A DNA stretch of 64,000 nucleotides. Source: Cyanobacteria bacterium OH_CBrB_359 (lineage in GTDB: Bacteria > Cyanobacteriota > Vampirovibrionia > Gastranaerophilales > Gastranaerophilaceae). The stretch lies in the NCBI GenBank assembly GCA_023433065.1, contig JAEZET010000004.1, forward strand, positions 310,001-374,000, in the 5' to 3' direction. Position 1 is the stretch's first letter; every line of letters begins with the position of its first letter. Shown one piece after another: positions 1-7,996 of the stretch. A model generated the notes under the pieces. The model saw nothing but the letters and a program-made list of their open reading frames with translations, did no database searches and was not told where the DNA came from. Position numbers and translations under genes: made by a program.

Positions 1-1
1 A

Positions 2-262
2 ATCGAAGCTTTTTTCAGAGGTGAAAAGCTCAATGAATCAAATCTTTTGATAGATTTTAAAATTTTAAAGAAAAGTCTTAATAGAATTTTGGATTTGCTT
101 GACCATACTGATATAAATGAACTTGAATATTTTAAAAATAACAGCCCGAGCAGCGAAGCTATTGCCAAATTTATCTATGAAAAACTGAAAGCAGATGTTC
201 CTGAACTTTTTAAAATATCAGTCTGGGAAACCGCACACGCATGCGCATCTTATTTTGAATAA
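2..262 (+). CDS. queD: 6-carboxytetrahydropterin synthase (QueD), C-terminal part
   Basis: The gene enters the window already open in frame 2, so only its last 86 codons are visible and the true start lies upstream. QueD makes 6-carboxy-5,6,7,8-tetrahydropterin from dihydroneopterin triphosphate, the first dedicated step towards queuosine and other deazapurines. Family marks are the segment around LLIDFKILKK, the DHTDINE motif (catalytic Asp-His region with 'LN' read as 'IN'), the SPSSEAIAKFI segment (family form NPTaEniA) and the closing VWET...Y with the conserved Glu. The T-fold family is about 120-140 residues, so roughly a third is missing. The next gene, uppP, starts 20 bases after the stop, so the two may be co-transcribed. 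Confidence 0.85.
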   Translation: MEAFFRGEKLNESNLLIDFKILKKSLNRILDLLDHTDINELEYFKNNSPSSEAIAKFIYEKLKADVPELFKISVWETAHACASYFE

Positions 263-282
263 CAGATTAACGAGAGGGAAAA

Positions 283-1125
283 ATGTCAACTTTACAAGCA
301 ATTTTAATGGGGATTATACAAGGTTTAACGGAGTTTTTACCTGTTTCAAGTTCCGGGCATCTTGTCTTTACATCAAATTTATATAAACTTATAACTGGTC
401 AACAGATGTCTGTTGCCGGTTCTGAAGAGATTTTTCTTGATATCATCCTTCATGTTGGGACATTAGTTGCTGTATTTATTTTCTTTAAAGATGACCTTGT
501 CAAAATTATTAAAGAATTTGTGAATGCAGTTAAGACAAGAGATTTTTCATCACCCGAATCAAAACTTCCGTTATATTTATTTATCGGGACTATATTTACT
601 GTTTTGGTTGCTTATCCGATGAAGGATTTTACCGAAAAACTGGTTTCCAATCCTGTAATTGTTGGCGGATTTCTTATCCTGACAGGTTTTATATTATTTT
701 TAAGTGAAACTATATCTGATAAATTAGTAAAAAAAGATAATGTGGACCTTAAAACAGCAATTGTTATCGGTATAGCTCAGGGAATAGCGGCATTCCCGGG
801 GATTTCTCGCTCGGGTACAACCATTTGTGCAGGGCTTATTATGGGACTTGACAGGGTTACAAGCGCTAGATATTCATTTTTATTAAGTATATTAATTATT
901 ATGGCGACATCAATCTTTTATCCAATACTTGAATTTCATGCTTCTGAAATGGTTGCATTTAATTGGAGGGCCTTAATTGTAGGGTTTTTATTCTCCACCG
1001 TTGTTGGTTATTTTTGTATAAAATATTTCATTCAGTTCCTGAATAAACATTCTTTAAAATGTTTTGCATATTACTGTTGGATTATCGGGATTTTAATGGC
1101 GGTATTGTTTCATTCAGTGGGTTAG
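283..1125 (+). CDS. uppP: Undecaprenyl-diphosphate phosphatase (UppP/BacA)
   Basis: This is an integral membrane phosphatase that dephosphorylates undecaprenyl diphosphate and so recycles the lipid carrier for peptidoglycan and polysaccharide export. The 280-residue length is usual. Both signature loops are present: the Glu-rich N-terminal motif TEFLPVSSSGHLV (about residues 16-28) and the second motif FPGISRSGTT (about residues 172-181), which supply the catalytic Glu, Ser, His and Arg. Several hydrophobic helices alternate with these loops. The ATG follows a GAGAGGG ribosome binding site. The stop lies 14 bases before the start of the phosphorylase gene, so the two are probably in one operon. 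Confidence 0.95.
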   Translation: MSTLQAILMGIIQGLTEFLPVSSSGHLVFTSNLYKLITGQQMSVAGSEEIFLDIILHVGTLVAVFIFFKDDLVKIIKEFVNAVKTRDFSSPESKLPLYLFIGTIFTVLVAYPMKDFTEKLVSNPVIVGGFLILTGFILFLSETISDKLVKKDNVDLKTAIVIGIAQGIAAFPGISRSGTTICAGLIMGLDRVTSARYSFLLSILIIMATSIFYPILEFHASEMVAFNWRALIVGFLFSTVVGYFCIKYFIQFLNKHSLKCFAYYCWIIGILMAVLFHSVG

Positions 1126-1139
1126 GATATAATTGTTGT

Positions 1140-1940
1140 ATGCAAAAGACAATTGATTTTATTGAAAAAATTACAGACGGATTTTATCCTGAACTTGGTA
1201 TTATACTAGGTTCTGGTCTTGGTGATTTTGCTGACGGTTTAGATTCTGTCAACATCAAATATTCTGATATTCCGGGCTTTCAGGCTTCAAAGGTTGAAGG
1301 GCATAAAGGGCAGCTTGTGTTTGCAAACCTAGAAGGTAAAAATGCTGTGATTATGCAGGGAAGATATCATTTTTATGAAGGTTACCCTCTTACAAGTGTT
1401 GTTTATCCTATTAAAGTTATGAGACTTTTGGGTGTTAAAAACCTCATTGTAACTAACGCTGCAGGAGCCTTGCATAAGGGCTTGACACCGGGAGACTTGA
1501 TGCTTATAAAAGACCATATTAACTTTATGGGAGAGAATCCTTTAAGGGGTGAAAACGACTCTTCTTTAGGGGTAAGATTTCCTGATATGAGCGAGATATA
1601 TAAGAAAAATCTTCGATTGATTGCTAAAGAAAAAGCTCAAAGTTTGGGTCTGAAAATAAAAGAAGGTGTTTATGCTGCAGTCAGTGGTCCAAGTTATGAG
1701 ACTCCTGCTGAAATTAAGATGCTTGGGATTATGGGGGCTGATGCCGTAGGAATGTCTACAGCACCTGAAGCTATTGTCGCTGCGTATTGTTCAATTAATG
1801 TGCTGGGTATAAGCTGCATAACTAATTATGCGGCAGGTGTGAGCGACAGCACTCTTTCTCACAATGAAGTGATTGAAACAGCTGACAGGGTTAAGGATGA
1901 TTTTAAAAAGCTTTTGATTGAGATTATAAAAGCTGTTTAA
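1140..1940 (+). CDS. punA: Purine nucleoside phosphorylase (trimeric PNP family)
   Basis: The enzyme splits purine (deoxy)nucleosides with phosphate to base and (deoxy)ribose-1-phosphate, a salvage step. The frame is open further upstream, but the ATG at 1140 gives the usual PNP start (MQKTIDFIEKI, 267 residues); earlier starts would lie inside uppP. Seen motifs are the phosphate-binding GSGLG, the GRYHFYEGY segment, NAAGAL...GDLMLIKDHIN, the purine site GPSYETPAEI and MGADAVGMST, and NYAAG with the base-binding Asn. It is a low-molecular-mass trimeric PNP rather than the hexameric DeoD type. It ends against the convergent trmFO gene, overlapping by four bases. Confidence 0.92.
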   Translation: MQKTIDFIEKITDGFYPELGIILGSGLGDFADGLDSVNIKYSDIPGFQASKVEGHKGQLVFANLEGKNAVIMQGRYHFYEGYPLTSVVYPIKVMRLLGVKNLIVTNAAGALHKGLTPGDLMLIKDHINFMGENPLRGENDSSLGVRFPDMSEIYKKNLRLIAKEKAQSLGLKIKEGVYAAVSGPSYETPAEIKMLGIMGADAVGMSTAPEAIVAAYCSINVLGISCITNYAAGVSDSTLSHNEVIETADRVKDDFKKLLIEIIKAV

Positions 1941-3253
1941 GTATTATTCTCAAGATAAGTTTTAAGCACTGCTATCGCTCTTGATGATAGAAGTTCATTT
2001 TTGAGTTTTTTATCTTTTTTGATTTTTCTGTCCATTTCCATAGGAGGTATTATTCCCCAGTTTGAGTTTACAGGCTGGAAGGATTGGTGGTCTTTAAATG
2101 AAATATATCCTGTTAAAGAACCGAGCATTGTTTCTTGAGGGAGTTCAATTAAAGGTTTATTCAGAAGGTATCTTGCCATGTTTAATCCTGCCAGAAGACC
2201 TGTTGCCATTGACTCTGTGTAGCCTTCTGTTCCTGTGATTTGCCCTGCAAAGAAAATATCAGGATTTTTTCTTGTCTGAAGACTTTTATTTAAGACTTTA
2301 GGACTGTTGATAAAAGTGTTTCTGTGCATTACTCCGTACTTGACAACATTAACGTTTTCAAGCCCGGGGATTGAATGTATAAGCTCTTTTTGTGCCCCCC
2401 ATTTTAAATTCGTCTGAAACCCAACCAGATTGTATAGAGTAGCTGCTTTATCATCTTGTCTTAGCTGGACAACAGCATAATTTTCTTTGCCTGTTCTTTT
2501 ATCTGATAAGCCTTTAGGCTTCATAGGTCCGAATCTTAATGTATCTTTGCCCCTTGATGCTAAGACTTCGATTGGAAGACAGGATTCAAAAAACTTTGCA
2601 TCTTTTTCAAATTCTTTAAGCTCAATTTTAGGGCTGTTTACAAGAATTTCATAGAACTTTTCATATTCTTCTTTATTCATAGGGCAATTTATGTAGTCTG
2701 CCGTTCCCTTTTCATAACGATTCAGATAAAATGCTTTTTGAAAATTAATAGAATCTTTTTCAACGATAGGTGCAATTGCATCAAAGAAATATAGGTGATT
2801 TCCTCCTGTGAATTTCATTATGTCTTCTGCAAGTTCTTTTGAAGTTAAAGGTCCTGAGGCAATAATTACAGGTTCATTTTGAGGGATTTCATCAATTTTT
2901 TTTCTGATTAAATTAATTTTCGGGTTATTTAAAATTAAAGATTCGATTTTCTCAGAGAATAGAACTCTGTCAATCGCAAGTGCATTGCCTGCAGGAACAG
3001 AGTTTTCTATTGCAGCATTGATTAAAAATGAATCAAGCATTAAAAGTTCTTTTTTTAACAAGCCGCTTGCATTTGTTACATCTAAAGAACCAAGACTGTT
3101 TGAGCAGACAAATTCTGCGGGTTTGGATGTTTTGTGTGCTCCTGTTTCATATTCAGGGCGCATTTCATACAAATCAACTTCTATATTGTTTTTAGCAAGC
3201 TGAAGTGCGGCTTCTGAACCTGCCAAACCTGCTCCTATTACTGTTGCTTTCAT
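1937..3253 (-). CDS. trmFO: Folate- and FAD-dependent tRNA m5U54 methyltransferase (TrmFO)
   Basis: TrmFO forms 5-methyluridine at position 54 of tRNA using methylenetetrahydrofolate as carbon donor and FADH2 as reductant. The 438 residues are standard. The N-terminal dinucleotide-binding motif GAGLAGSEAALQLA covers about residues 8-21, followed by the YEMRPE segment and the conserved FVCSNSLGSLD with its reactive Cys near residue 50. The later RFGPMKPKGL and AGQITGTEGYTES motifs are typical of the family. The start codon overlaps the stop of the upstream HD-GYP gene (TAATG), so translation is probably coupled. TrmFO is typical of Firmicutes and several other bacterial groups, as opposed to the SAM-dependent TrmA. 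Confidence 0.95.
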   Translation of the reverse strand: MKATVIGAGLAGSEAALQLAKNNIEVDLYEMRPEYETGAHKTSKPAEFVCSNSLGSLDVTNASGLLKKELLMLDSFLINAAIENSVPAGNALAIDRVLFSEKIESLILNNPKINLIRKKIDEIPQNEPVIIASGPLTSKELAEDIMKFTGGNHLYFFDAIAPIVEKDSINFQKAFYLNRYEKGTADYINCPMNKEEYEKFYEILVNSPKIELKEFEKDAKFFESCLPIEVLASRGKDTLRFGPMKPKGLSDKRTGKENYAVVQLRQDDKAATLYNLVGFQTNLKWGAQKELIHSIPGLENVNVVKYGVMHRNTFINSPKVLNKSLQTRKNPDIFFAGQITGTEGYTESMATGLLAGLNMARYLLNKPLIELPQETMLGSLTGYISFKDHQSFQPVNSNWGIIPPMEMDRKIKKDKKLKNELLSSRAIAVLKTYLENNT

Positions 3254-4317
3254 TATGCTGTCATCTCTTCCAATGGGTAAGTGTCATTATAGCTTAACAT
3301 ATGAATAAATGTATATAAAGCATCAGTCGAGAACCTGTTAGAGCCCATTTCCAGCATTATTTTAAGTGCTTCATGGCAATTCATTACTTTTTGGTTGGTT
3401 TTGTTAGAAACTAAATTGTCAAAATAATTGCATACATTAATGATGCGGCTTTCAATAGCAATAAAATCCCCTGATTTTCCGTAAGGATAGCCTGACCCGT
3501 TATTATGTTCATGGTGCTCAAGTGCTATTTTAGCGATATTTTCAGGAAAATCAAAATCTTCTTTTAATACTTTATGCCCTATTCTCGTATGGGTTTGAAT
3601 AATTTTATTTTCCCTGTCAGTAAGAGTCGCCTGATCAAAGAGTGATTTTGGTAGTTTGGTTTTCCCTATATCATGAACCAACCCTCCTAATATAACATCA
3701 GATACAACGCTTTCTCTTGCTCCCATTTTCATTGCAAGAAAACCGCTTAGCATTGCAACATTTATTGCATGACATTTGTTGTAGCTGCCTAATAACCTCA
3801 ATTCAGATAAAAAATTGAAATTCTCAAGGTCCATAAGGACATCAAACATAATTTTTTCTTTCAAATTCAGATACATCTGGTTAATAAATGAGGGTTTTTT
3901 TAATGTAAGTGAGGTTAAGATGTAAGAATGGAAAGCTTTTAGTCTCAATTGGATTTCATTATCAATTTTAGCTTTTTTATTAAGAGGTCCTTTAAATCTA
4001 TTGATATCAATTGTTTCTATCGAAAAATTGGTATCTCTCAGAGAAAAGTCTTCATCAAAATCATCTATTATTACTTTTGGAGCATCATTCTCTGTATCTA
4101 AATTGGATTTTTTAGAAGATGTTCTTGCATTAGCAGGCGTTTCAGTCTTAGCAGCAGGAGCATCGTCTGTATATATTTCGGGGATGTTTTTTAGTTGAAG
4201 CATTTTTCCGGGTGTTAAAATTTCGCCAGCTTCAAACAATTTGCTGTTGTTTACATCATATAGGTTGTAGGGCAGAACCTTGTCTTCTGTTAATTCTTCT
4301 AATGATACACGCTTCAT
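3253..4317 (-). CDS. HD-GYP domain protein, probable cyclic-di-GMP phosphodiesterase
   Basis: HD-GYP enzymes hydrolyse cyclic di-GMP, a second messenger that controls motility and surface attachment. The N-terminal 50 residues resemble the small beta-rich domain that often precedes this domain, followed by a charged low-complexity linker (about 52-120). The HD domain shows HDIGKTKLP at about 215-223, then H243, the HHE motif at about 268-270 and GYP at 276-278, so the metal ligands and the GYP signature look intact. There is no receiver or membrane segment. The gene diverges from the cpaE-like gene and sits within 10 kb of flagellar genes, which suits a role in motility or adhesion (inference). 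Confidence 0.85.
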   Translation of the reverse strand: MKRVSLEELTEDKVLPYNLYDVNNSKLFEAGEILTPGKMLQLKNIPEIYTDDAPAAKTETPANARTSSKKSNLDTENDAPKVIIDDFDEDFSLRDTNFSIETIDINRFKGPLNKKAKIDNEIQLRLKAFHSYILTSLTLKKPSFINQMYLNLKEKIMFDVLMDLENFNFLSELRLLGSYNKCHAINVAMLSGFLAMKMGARESVVSDVILGGLVHDIGKTKLPKSLFDQATLTDRENKIIQTHTRIGHKVLKEDFDFPENIAKIALEHHEHNNGSGYPYGKSGDFIAIESRIINVCNYFDNLVSNKTNQKVMNCHEALKIMLEMGSNRFSTDALYTFIHMLSYNDTYPLEEMTA

Positions 4318-4371
4318 TTTGTCAGAACCCGATTTGTATACACTATAAAGTATATTGATTTTCTATGAGAT

Positions 4372-4403
4372 TTAAACGATACATTTAGATGATTTTCGTT
4401 TAA
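4372..4403. promoter_or_regulatory. Inverted repeat in the divergent HD-GYP / CpaE-like promoter region
   Basis: TTAAACGA (4372-4379) and its exact reverse complement TCGTTTAA (4396-4403) flank a 16-base spacer in the only gap between the divergent HD-GYP and CpaE-like genes. This is a plausible dyad for a regulator. The same TCGTTTAA octamer recurs at 7014-7021 upstream of the response regulator. No regulator is identified, so the role is inferred. Confidence 0.35.
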
Positions 4404-4491
4404 CTAACATGTTTTGGGGAGACTTAATATATATAAAATATTTGCAATAAATCATAGCCAAATTAGTTCTGGTTATAGTAAAATAGTTAGC

Positions 4492-5655
4492 ATGGACAAG
4501 AAAGTACAAGTTTTTATTTTTGATAAAGAAGACATCTCAAGAACTCTTATTAAAAGCTATTTACAAGATGTTGATTTTATTGATTCCGTTAAAATTATTC
4601 AGGATACTGATGATATTTCAGATATTTCCCTTGATGATTATAACACTGTTGTTATTGCTGATATTACAGAAAATACAGAGGATGTCCTTGATGAAATAAG
4701 ATTAGTGACAGAACAAGAAAAAAGGATTAATTTCATTGCGATTTCTTATAATGTAACAACCGATTTTATAATAAGAGCTTTTAAAAACGGAATAAGAGAA
4801 TTTATTTCAAAGCCGCTAATTAAAGATGAACTCATAAAAGCCATAGAAAAAGCGGCAAATTATGAAAACCGTTCAAGTGAAGATGAAGCGAAAGGTAAAA
4901 TAATTTCAGTATTCTCGAGCAAGGGTGGTCTTGGTAAAACTACCGTTGCTGTTAATTTAGCGAAGAGCCTTGCTGATATTTATAAAGAAAAAGTTGCAAT
5001 TGTTGACTTGAATATGCATCTTGGTGATGTTACCGCTTTTTTGGATATTAATCCGACTTATGATATAAAATATGTTTCCGACAACGTTGATAAAGCGGAT
5101 GAGGATTTTCTTATCAGTACTCTTGAAAGATATAAAGACTCAAATCTTTATATACTGGCGGATTCTCCTTACAGAGAACCTGTTGATTCTATGACAACAA
5201 AAGATATTGCAAAATTGCTAAGGGCATTAAAAAAGTTTTTCTCATTTGTTATTATTGATAACAGCTCAAATATTGACCCTAAAACAACAACCGTTTTTGA
5301 TGAATCTGACTTGGTATTATATATTGCAACGGCAAATCTGCCGGTTATCAGAAACAGTAAAAGAAGCCTTGAATTGTTTGATAAATTGGGGTATGCAAAC
5401 GATAAGATTAAAATTATTATCAACAGGTTCATAAACAGCGAAGGTTACAAAATCGAGGATATTGAAGAAACAATAAACAAAAAAATATTTTGGAAGCTGC
5501 CGAATAACTATTTTGCCGTTATCGAAGCTGTTAATAAAGGGCTGACTCTTCAAGAGGTGAACGAAAGCAGTAACATTGCACAAGAATATATCCAATTGGC
5601 TCAGGCAATTAAGCTTTTACCGTCGGTTAATCAAAAGGATGTTAATTTGACTTAA
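4492..5655 (+). CDS. CpaE-like protein: receiver-like domain plus ParA/MinD ATPase
   Basis: The ATG at 4492 (MDKKVQVFIFDKED) starts the receiver fold directly; a TTG at 4414 would add 26 unlikely residues. Residues about 3-115 form a response-regulator-like domain with an Asp in VVIADI and a Lys in FISKP. Residues about 135-385 are a ParA/MinD ATPase with the deviant Walker A motif SKGGLGKTT and the following VNLAKSLA and IVDLNMHLGD segments. This architecture is that of CpaE/TadZ, which place Tad-type pili or related surface machines at a cell pole. The next gene is a CpaF-like protein 37 bases downstream, as expected for a tad-type pair, but no other tad genes are in the window. Confidence 0.8.
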   Translation: MDKKVQVFIFDKEDISRTLIKSYLQDVDFIDSVKIIQDTDDISDISLDDYNTVVIADITENTEDVLDEIRLVTEQEKRINFIAISYNVTTDFIIRAFKNGIREFISKPLIKDELIKAIEKAANYENRSSEDEAKGKIISVFSSKGGLGKTTVAVNLAKSLADIYKEKVAIVDLNMHLGDVTAFLDINPTYDIKYVSDNVDKADEDFLISTLERYKDSNLYILADSPYREPVDSMTTKDIAKLLRALKKFFSFVIIDNSSNIDPKTTTVFDESDLVLYIATANLPVIRNSKRSLELFDKLGYANDKIKIIINRFINSEGYKIEDIEETINKKIFWKLPNNYFAVIEAVNKGLTLQEVNESSNIAQEYIQLAQAIKLLPSVNQKDVNLT

Positions 5656-5692
5656 AAATAACTTAGGGAATGGTAAGGTTAAAAATTAGAAT

Positions 5693-6955
5693 ATGTCGTT
5701 AAAAAGCAGGCTATTAAACAGAAATCTGAAAATTCAATCTATAAGCACTCACAAGGCTTATGAACCTTTATCCTGCAATATCGACATTTTAAGCTATTTT
5801 GAAAATAACCCTGAAGTCAGCGCGCTTTATATTTATGCTTCAGATAAGATTTATGTTGAAAAAAATAATGTTCTAGCAAAGTCTGAAATATTTTTGCCAG
5901 ATGACAATGCCATAAAGGATATTATCCAAAGCATTGCGGATAAGTATGAACTTATTATTAATGCGCATAATCCTTATTTGAATATAAATTTAAGCAATGG
6001 TATAAAAATTAACGCAATAATTCCTCCTATGGCGAATAACAAGCATTTTCTGTCCATAAAAAGAATTACAAAACCTGAAAAGAATATTGACAGTCTGATT
6101 TTTGACAAGGTTCTGAGCAATGAAATGGTGCTATACCTAAAAGAGTGCATAAATAAAAACTTAAACATTTTTGTTTGCGGCTCCGCCTATACCTCAAAGC
6201 TCAGTGTATTAAACGCAATCTCCAATATGATTTCCCCTAAAGAAAGCATTGTTACAATAGAAACTTCACCTCAGCTTTATATAAAAAATGACTGCACTCT
6301 GCCTTTGATTTCATATAAACCGTTTTTTAATAAAATACTTAAAAAAGCAGTTAATTTGAAGCACAACCGGATAATTATTCCCGATATGGATACATCTGAA
6401 CTTCTGAAAATATTTGAATACGTAAATACAGGTTATAGCGGTTTTTTAGTATCATTTTCTTCAAGAATGTACGAGGATATGGTAACTTCTATCCAAAATG
6501 CAATTGCATTAGAACATCCTAATTTTTCACTTGAAAATGCTTCTCATTTGATTCGCTCATCAATTGATGTAGTTGTTTACATTGACAAAATGCCGGACGG
6601 TACACAAAGAATTACTCATATAGGTGAATTTTTACCCGAAAAAGACACTATTAAGTTGAAAGATATATTTGCCTGGAAGAGTTATAAAACAAAAAATAAG
6701 GGATGCCACTATTCAACAGGCCTTGTGTCTAAGTATTTTTCTCAAGATACTCTTTTCCCTTCTGCTCTTATAGAAAAGCATTTTACAAAAGAATATAAGC
6801 ATAATTATATTGTAGAAAAGTCAAAAATCAGTCTTAAAGATAAAATAAGAAATGAAAAAGAGATTAAAGATTCCAACATCAAGAAAAGAATAAGAAATTA
6901 TAAGACTTTGGAAAACGAAATCCGTAATATTGTGACTAAAAGACCTTTAAAATAA
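5693..6955 (+). CDS. CpaF-like secretion ATPase homologue with eroded nucleotide-binding motifs
   Basis: The 420 residues follow the order of CpaF/TadA ATPases: an N-terminal domain, then an ATPase core, then DGTQRITHIGEFLP, which matches the CpaF family's 'DGsRrvthI.Ev' segment, and a 'LKDIF' strand. The catalytic parts have drifted. Where CpaF has a P-loop GGTGSGKTT, this protein has C162-G-S-A-Y-T-S-K169-L: the Lys stays but the glycines and the Mg-binding Thr are gone. The Walker B region reads RIIIPDMDTSE instead of RIIVGEVRG.E, and the His-box reads VSFSSRM instead of TTVHANS. It is probably a non-hydrolysing structural or regulatory paralogue. The C-terminal 60 residues are very Lys-rich. 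It lies just downstream of the CpaE-like gene. Confidence 0.7.
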   Translation: MSLKSRLLNRNLKIQSISTHKAYEPLSCNIDILSYFENNPEVSALYIYASDKIYVEKNNVLAKSEIFLPDDNAIKDIIQSIADKYELIINAHNPYLNINLSNGIKINAIIPPMANNKHFLSIKRITKPEKNIDSLIFDKVLSNEMVLYLKECINKNLNIFVCGSAYTSKLSVLNAISNMISPKESIVTIETSPQLYIKNDCTLPLISYKPFFNKILKKAVNLKHNRIIIPDMDTSELLKIFEYVNTGYSGFLVSFSSRMYEDMVTSIQNAIALEHPNFSLENASHLIRSSIDVVVYIDKMPDGTQRITHIGEFLPEKDTIKLKDIFAWKSYKTKNKGCHYSTGLVSKYFSQDTLFPSALIEKHFTKEYKHNYIVEKSKISLKDKIRNEKEIKDSNIKKRIRNYKTLENEIRNIVTKRPLK

Positions 6956-7013
6956 TGGCAATCATCTGTTAGGTCTAAAAATTATGCCATATAAACTGTG
7001 AATTTTTTAAAAT

Positions 7014-7107
7014 TCGTTTAAACATACTAGCCTTTTTAATGTAGCTGCTTGACAGCTTAAAAATCTTTTTATAGCGCATGTTTTCATGCTTAATTGACCA
7101 TATGGTC
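7014..7107. promoter_or_regulatory. Candidate promoter and operator region of the response-regulator operon
   Basis: Within the 285-base gap before the response regulator lie TCGTTTAA (7014-7021, the same octamer as the dyad at 4372-4403), a TTGACA box at 7049-7054 with a weak TATAGC 15 bases later (7070-7075), and a perfect 12-base palindrome GACCATATGGTC at 7096-7107. A NarL/LuxR-type regulator usually binds short dyads, so the palindrome could be an autoregulatory site. This is inference from position only. Confidence 0.35.
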
Positions 7108-7140
7108 TAAATCCTTAAATAAACCCAAAAATACATTAAT

Positions 7141-7169
7141 ATCGACCTTTTAGTCGATGAGGAGCTCCT
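7141..7169 (+). promoter_or_regulatory. Leader hairpin and palindrome upstream of the response regulator
   Basis: ATCGAC (7141-7146) and GTCGAT (7153-7158) form a six-base-pair stem with a six-base loop, followed directly by the perfect ten-base palindrome AGGAGCTCCT at 7160-7169. The palindrome contains a Shine-Dalgarno-like AGGAG, but no long reading frame starts there. The elements lie about 70-100 bases before the start codon and could be leader RNA structure or protein-binding sites. Confidence 0.35.
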
Positions 7170-7240
7170 ACATTTAGGGGTAATATGCATAGTGTAAGTG
7201 AAGTATTTAGAACTGACTAAATAATTTTTTGGGAGGAAAG

Positions 7241-7951
7241 ATGAGAAGAGGCGTGGAGTTTAAAAAGAAAGCAAAGATTATTTTGGTAGATGACAATTTT
7301 GAACATTTAGCCGGAATAAGAGAGCTCATCAGTTTGGAGAGCGACTTTGACGTGATTGCAACGGCTACTAATGCCAACATTGGTATTAGTTTGATTAAGA
7401 AATATCAGCCGGATATCGTTTTGATGGATATTAATATGCCTGAAAAAGACGGTTTGACAGCAATTAGCGAAATTGAAAAGCTGAATTTAGGGGTTCGAGT
7501 TATTGCTCTTACAGGATATGATGATCCTGATTTAATCTTTAGAGCAATGAAAATTGGAGCAAAGGGATATATCTTAAAAACAATGGCATCTGCACAGTTA
7601 ATCTATGCTATCGAAGAAGTCAGCCAGGGCAAAGTTTATCTTCCAGCAGGCTTGTCTTCACGTTTCTTCGAATATTTCCAAAAATCTTTCAAAGAAGAGG
7701 TAAGTGTCGTTTCGGATTCTGAAAACCTTCTTTCATACCTTACACAGAGAGAAGAAGAAGTGTTGGATTTGTTGACTCAGGGAATTACTTATAAAGGTGT
7801 TGCTCAACAGTTGTTTATAAGTGAAACCACAGTTAAAACCCACGTTAACAACATATTCCAGAAACTTCAGGTTAACGACAGAACGCAGGCTGTTTTATAT
7901 GCTTTAAATAACGGCTTTTCTAATAAAAGAAAAATTAAGGTCGCTATCTAA
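7241..7951 (+). CDS. NarL/LuxR-family response regulator upstream of flagellar genes
   Basis: The ATG at 7241 follows a strong GGGAGGAAAG ribosome binding site; the TTG at 7229 lies before that site and is rejected. The receiver domain covers about residues 10-130, with DD near residue 20, the phospho-acceptor D63 in VLMDINMPEKDG, and a Lys in YILK. The C-terminal LuxR-type helix-turn-helix is at about 165-225 (TQREEEVLDLL, then SETTVKTHVNNIFQKL). It is followed 45 bases later by a histidine kinase and then by flgB-fliI, so the pair probably controls this motility operon. Domain assignment is firm; the flagellar target is inferred from order. Confidence 0.9.
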   Translation: MRRGVEFKKKAKIILVDDNFEHLAGIRELISLESDFDVIATATNANIGISLIKKYQPDIVLMDINMPEKDGLTAISEIEKLNLGVRVIALTGYDDPDLIFRAMKIGAKGYILKTMASAQLIYAIEEVSQGKVYLPAGLSSRFFEYFQKSFKEEVSVVSDSENLLSYLTQREEEVLDLLTQGITYKGVAQQLFISETTVKTHVNNIFQKLQVNDRTQAVLYALNNGFSNKRKIKVAI

Positions 7952-7996
7952 AAAATATAAAATAAACATTGAGTATCAGAAATAAATCGGTTAAAA

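Noticed and set aside
4414..4491. TTG start extending the CpaE-like protein by 26 residues
   Set aside because: The extension has no match to the receiver fold, and the ATG at 4492 begins exactly at the first receiver strand.
6950..7000. ATGGCA/TGCCAT inverted repeat after the CpaF-like gene
   Set aside because: Six-base stem with a loop of about 24 bases and no T run; too weak to call a terminator.
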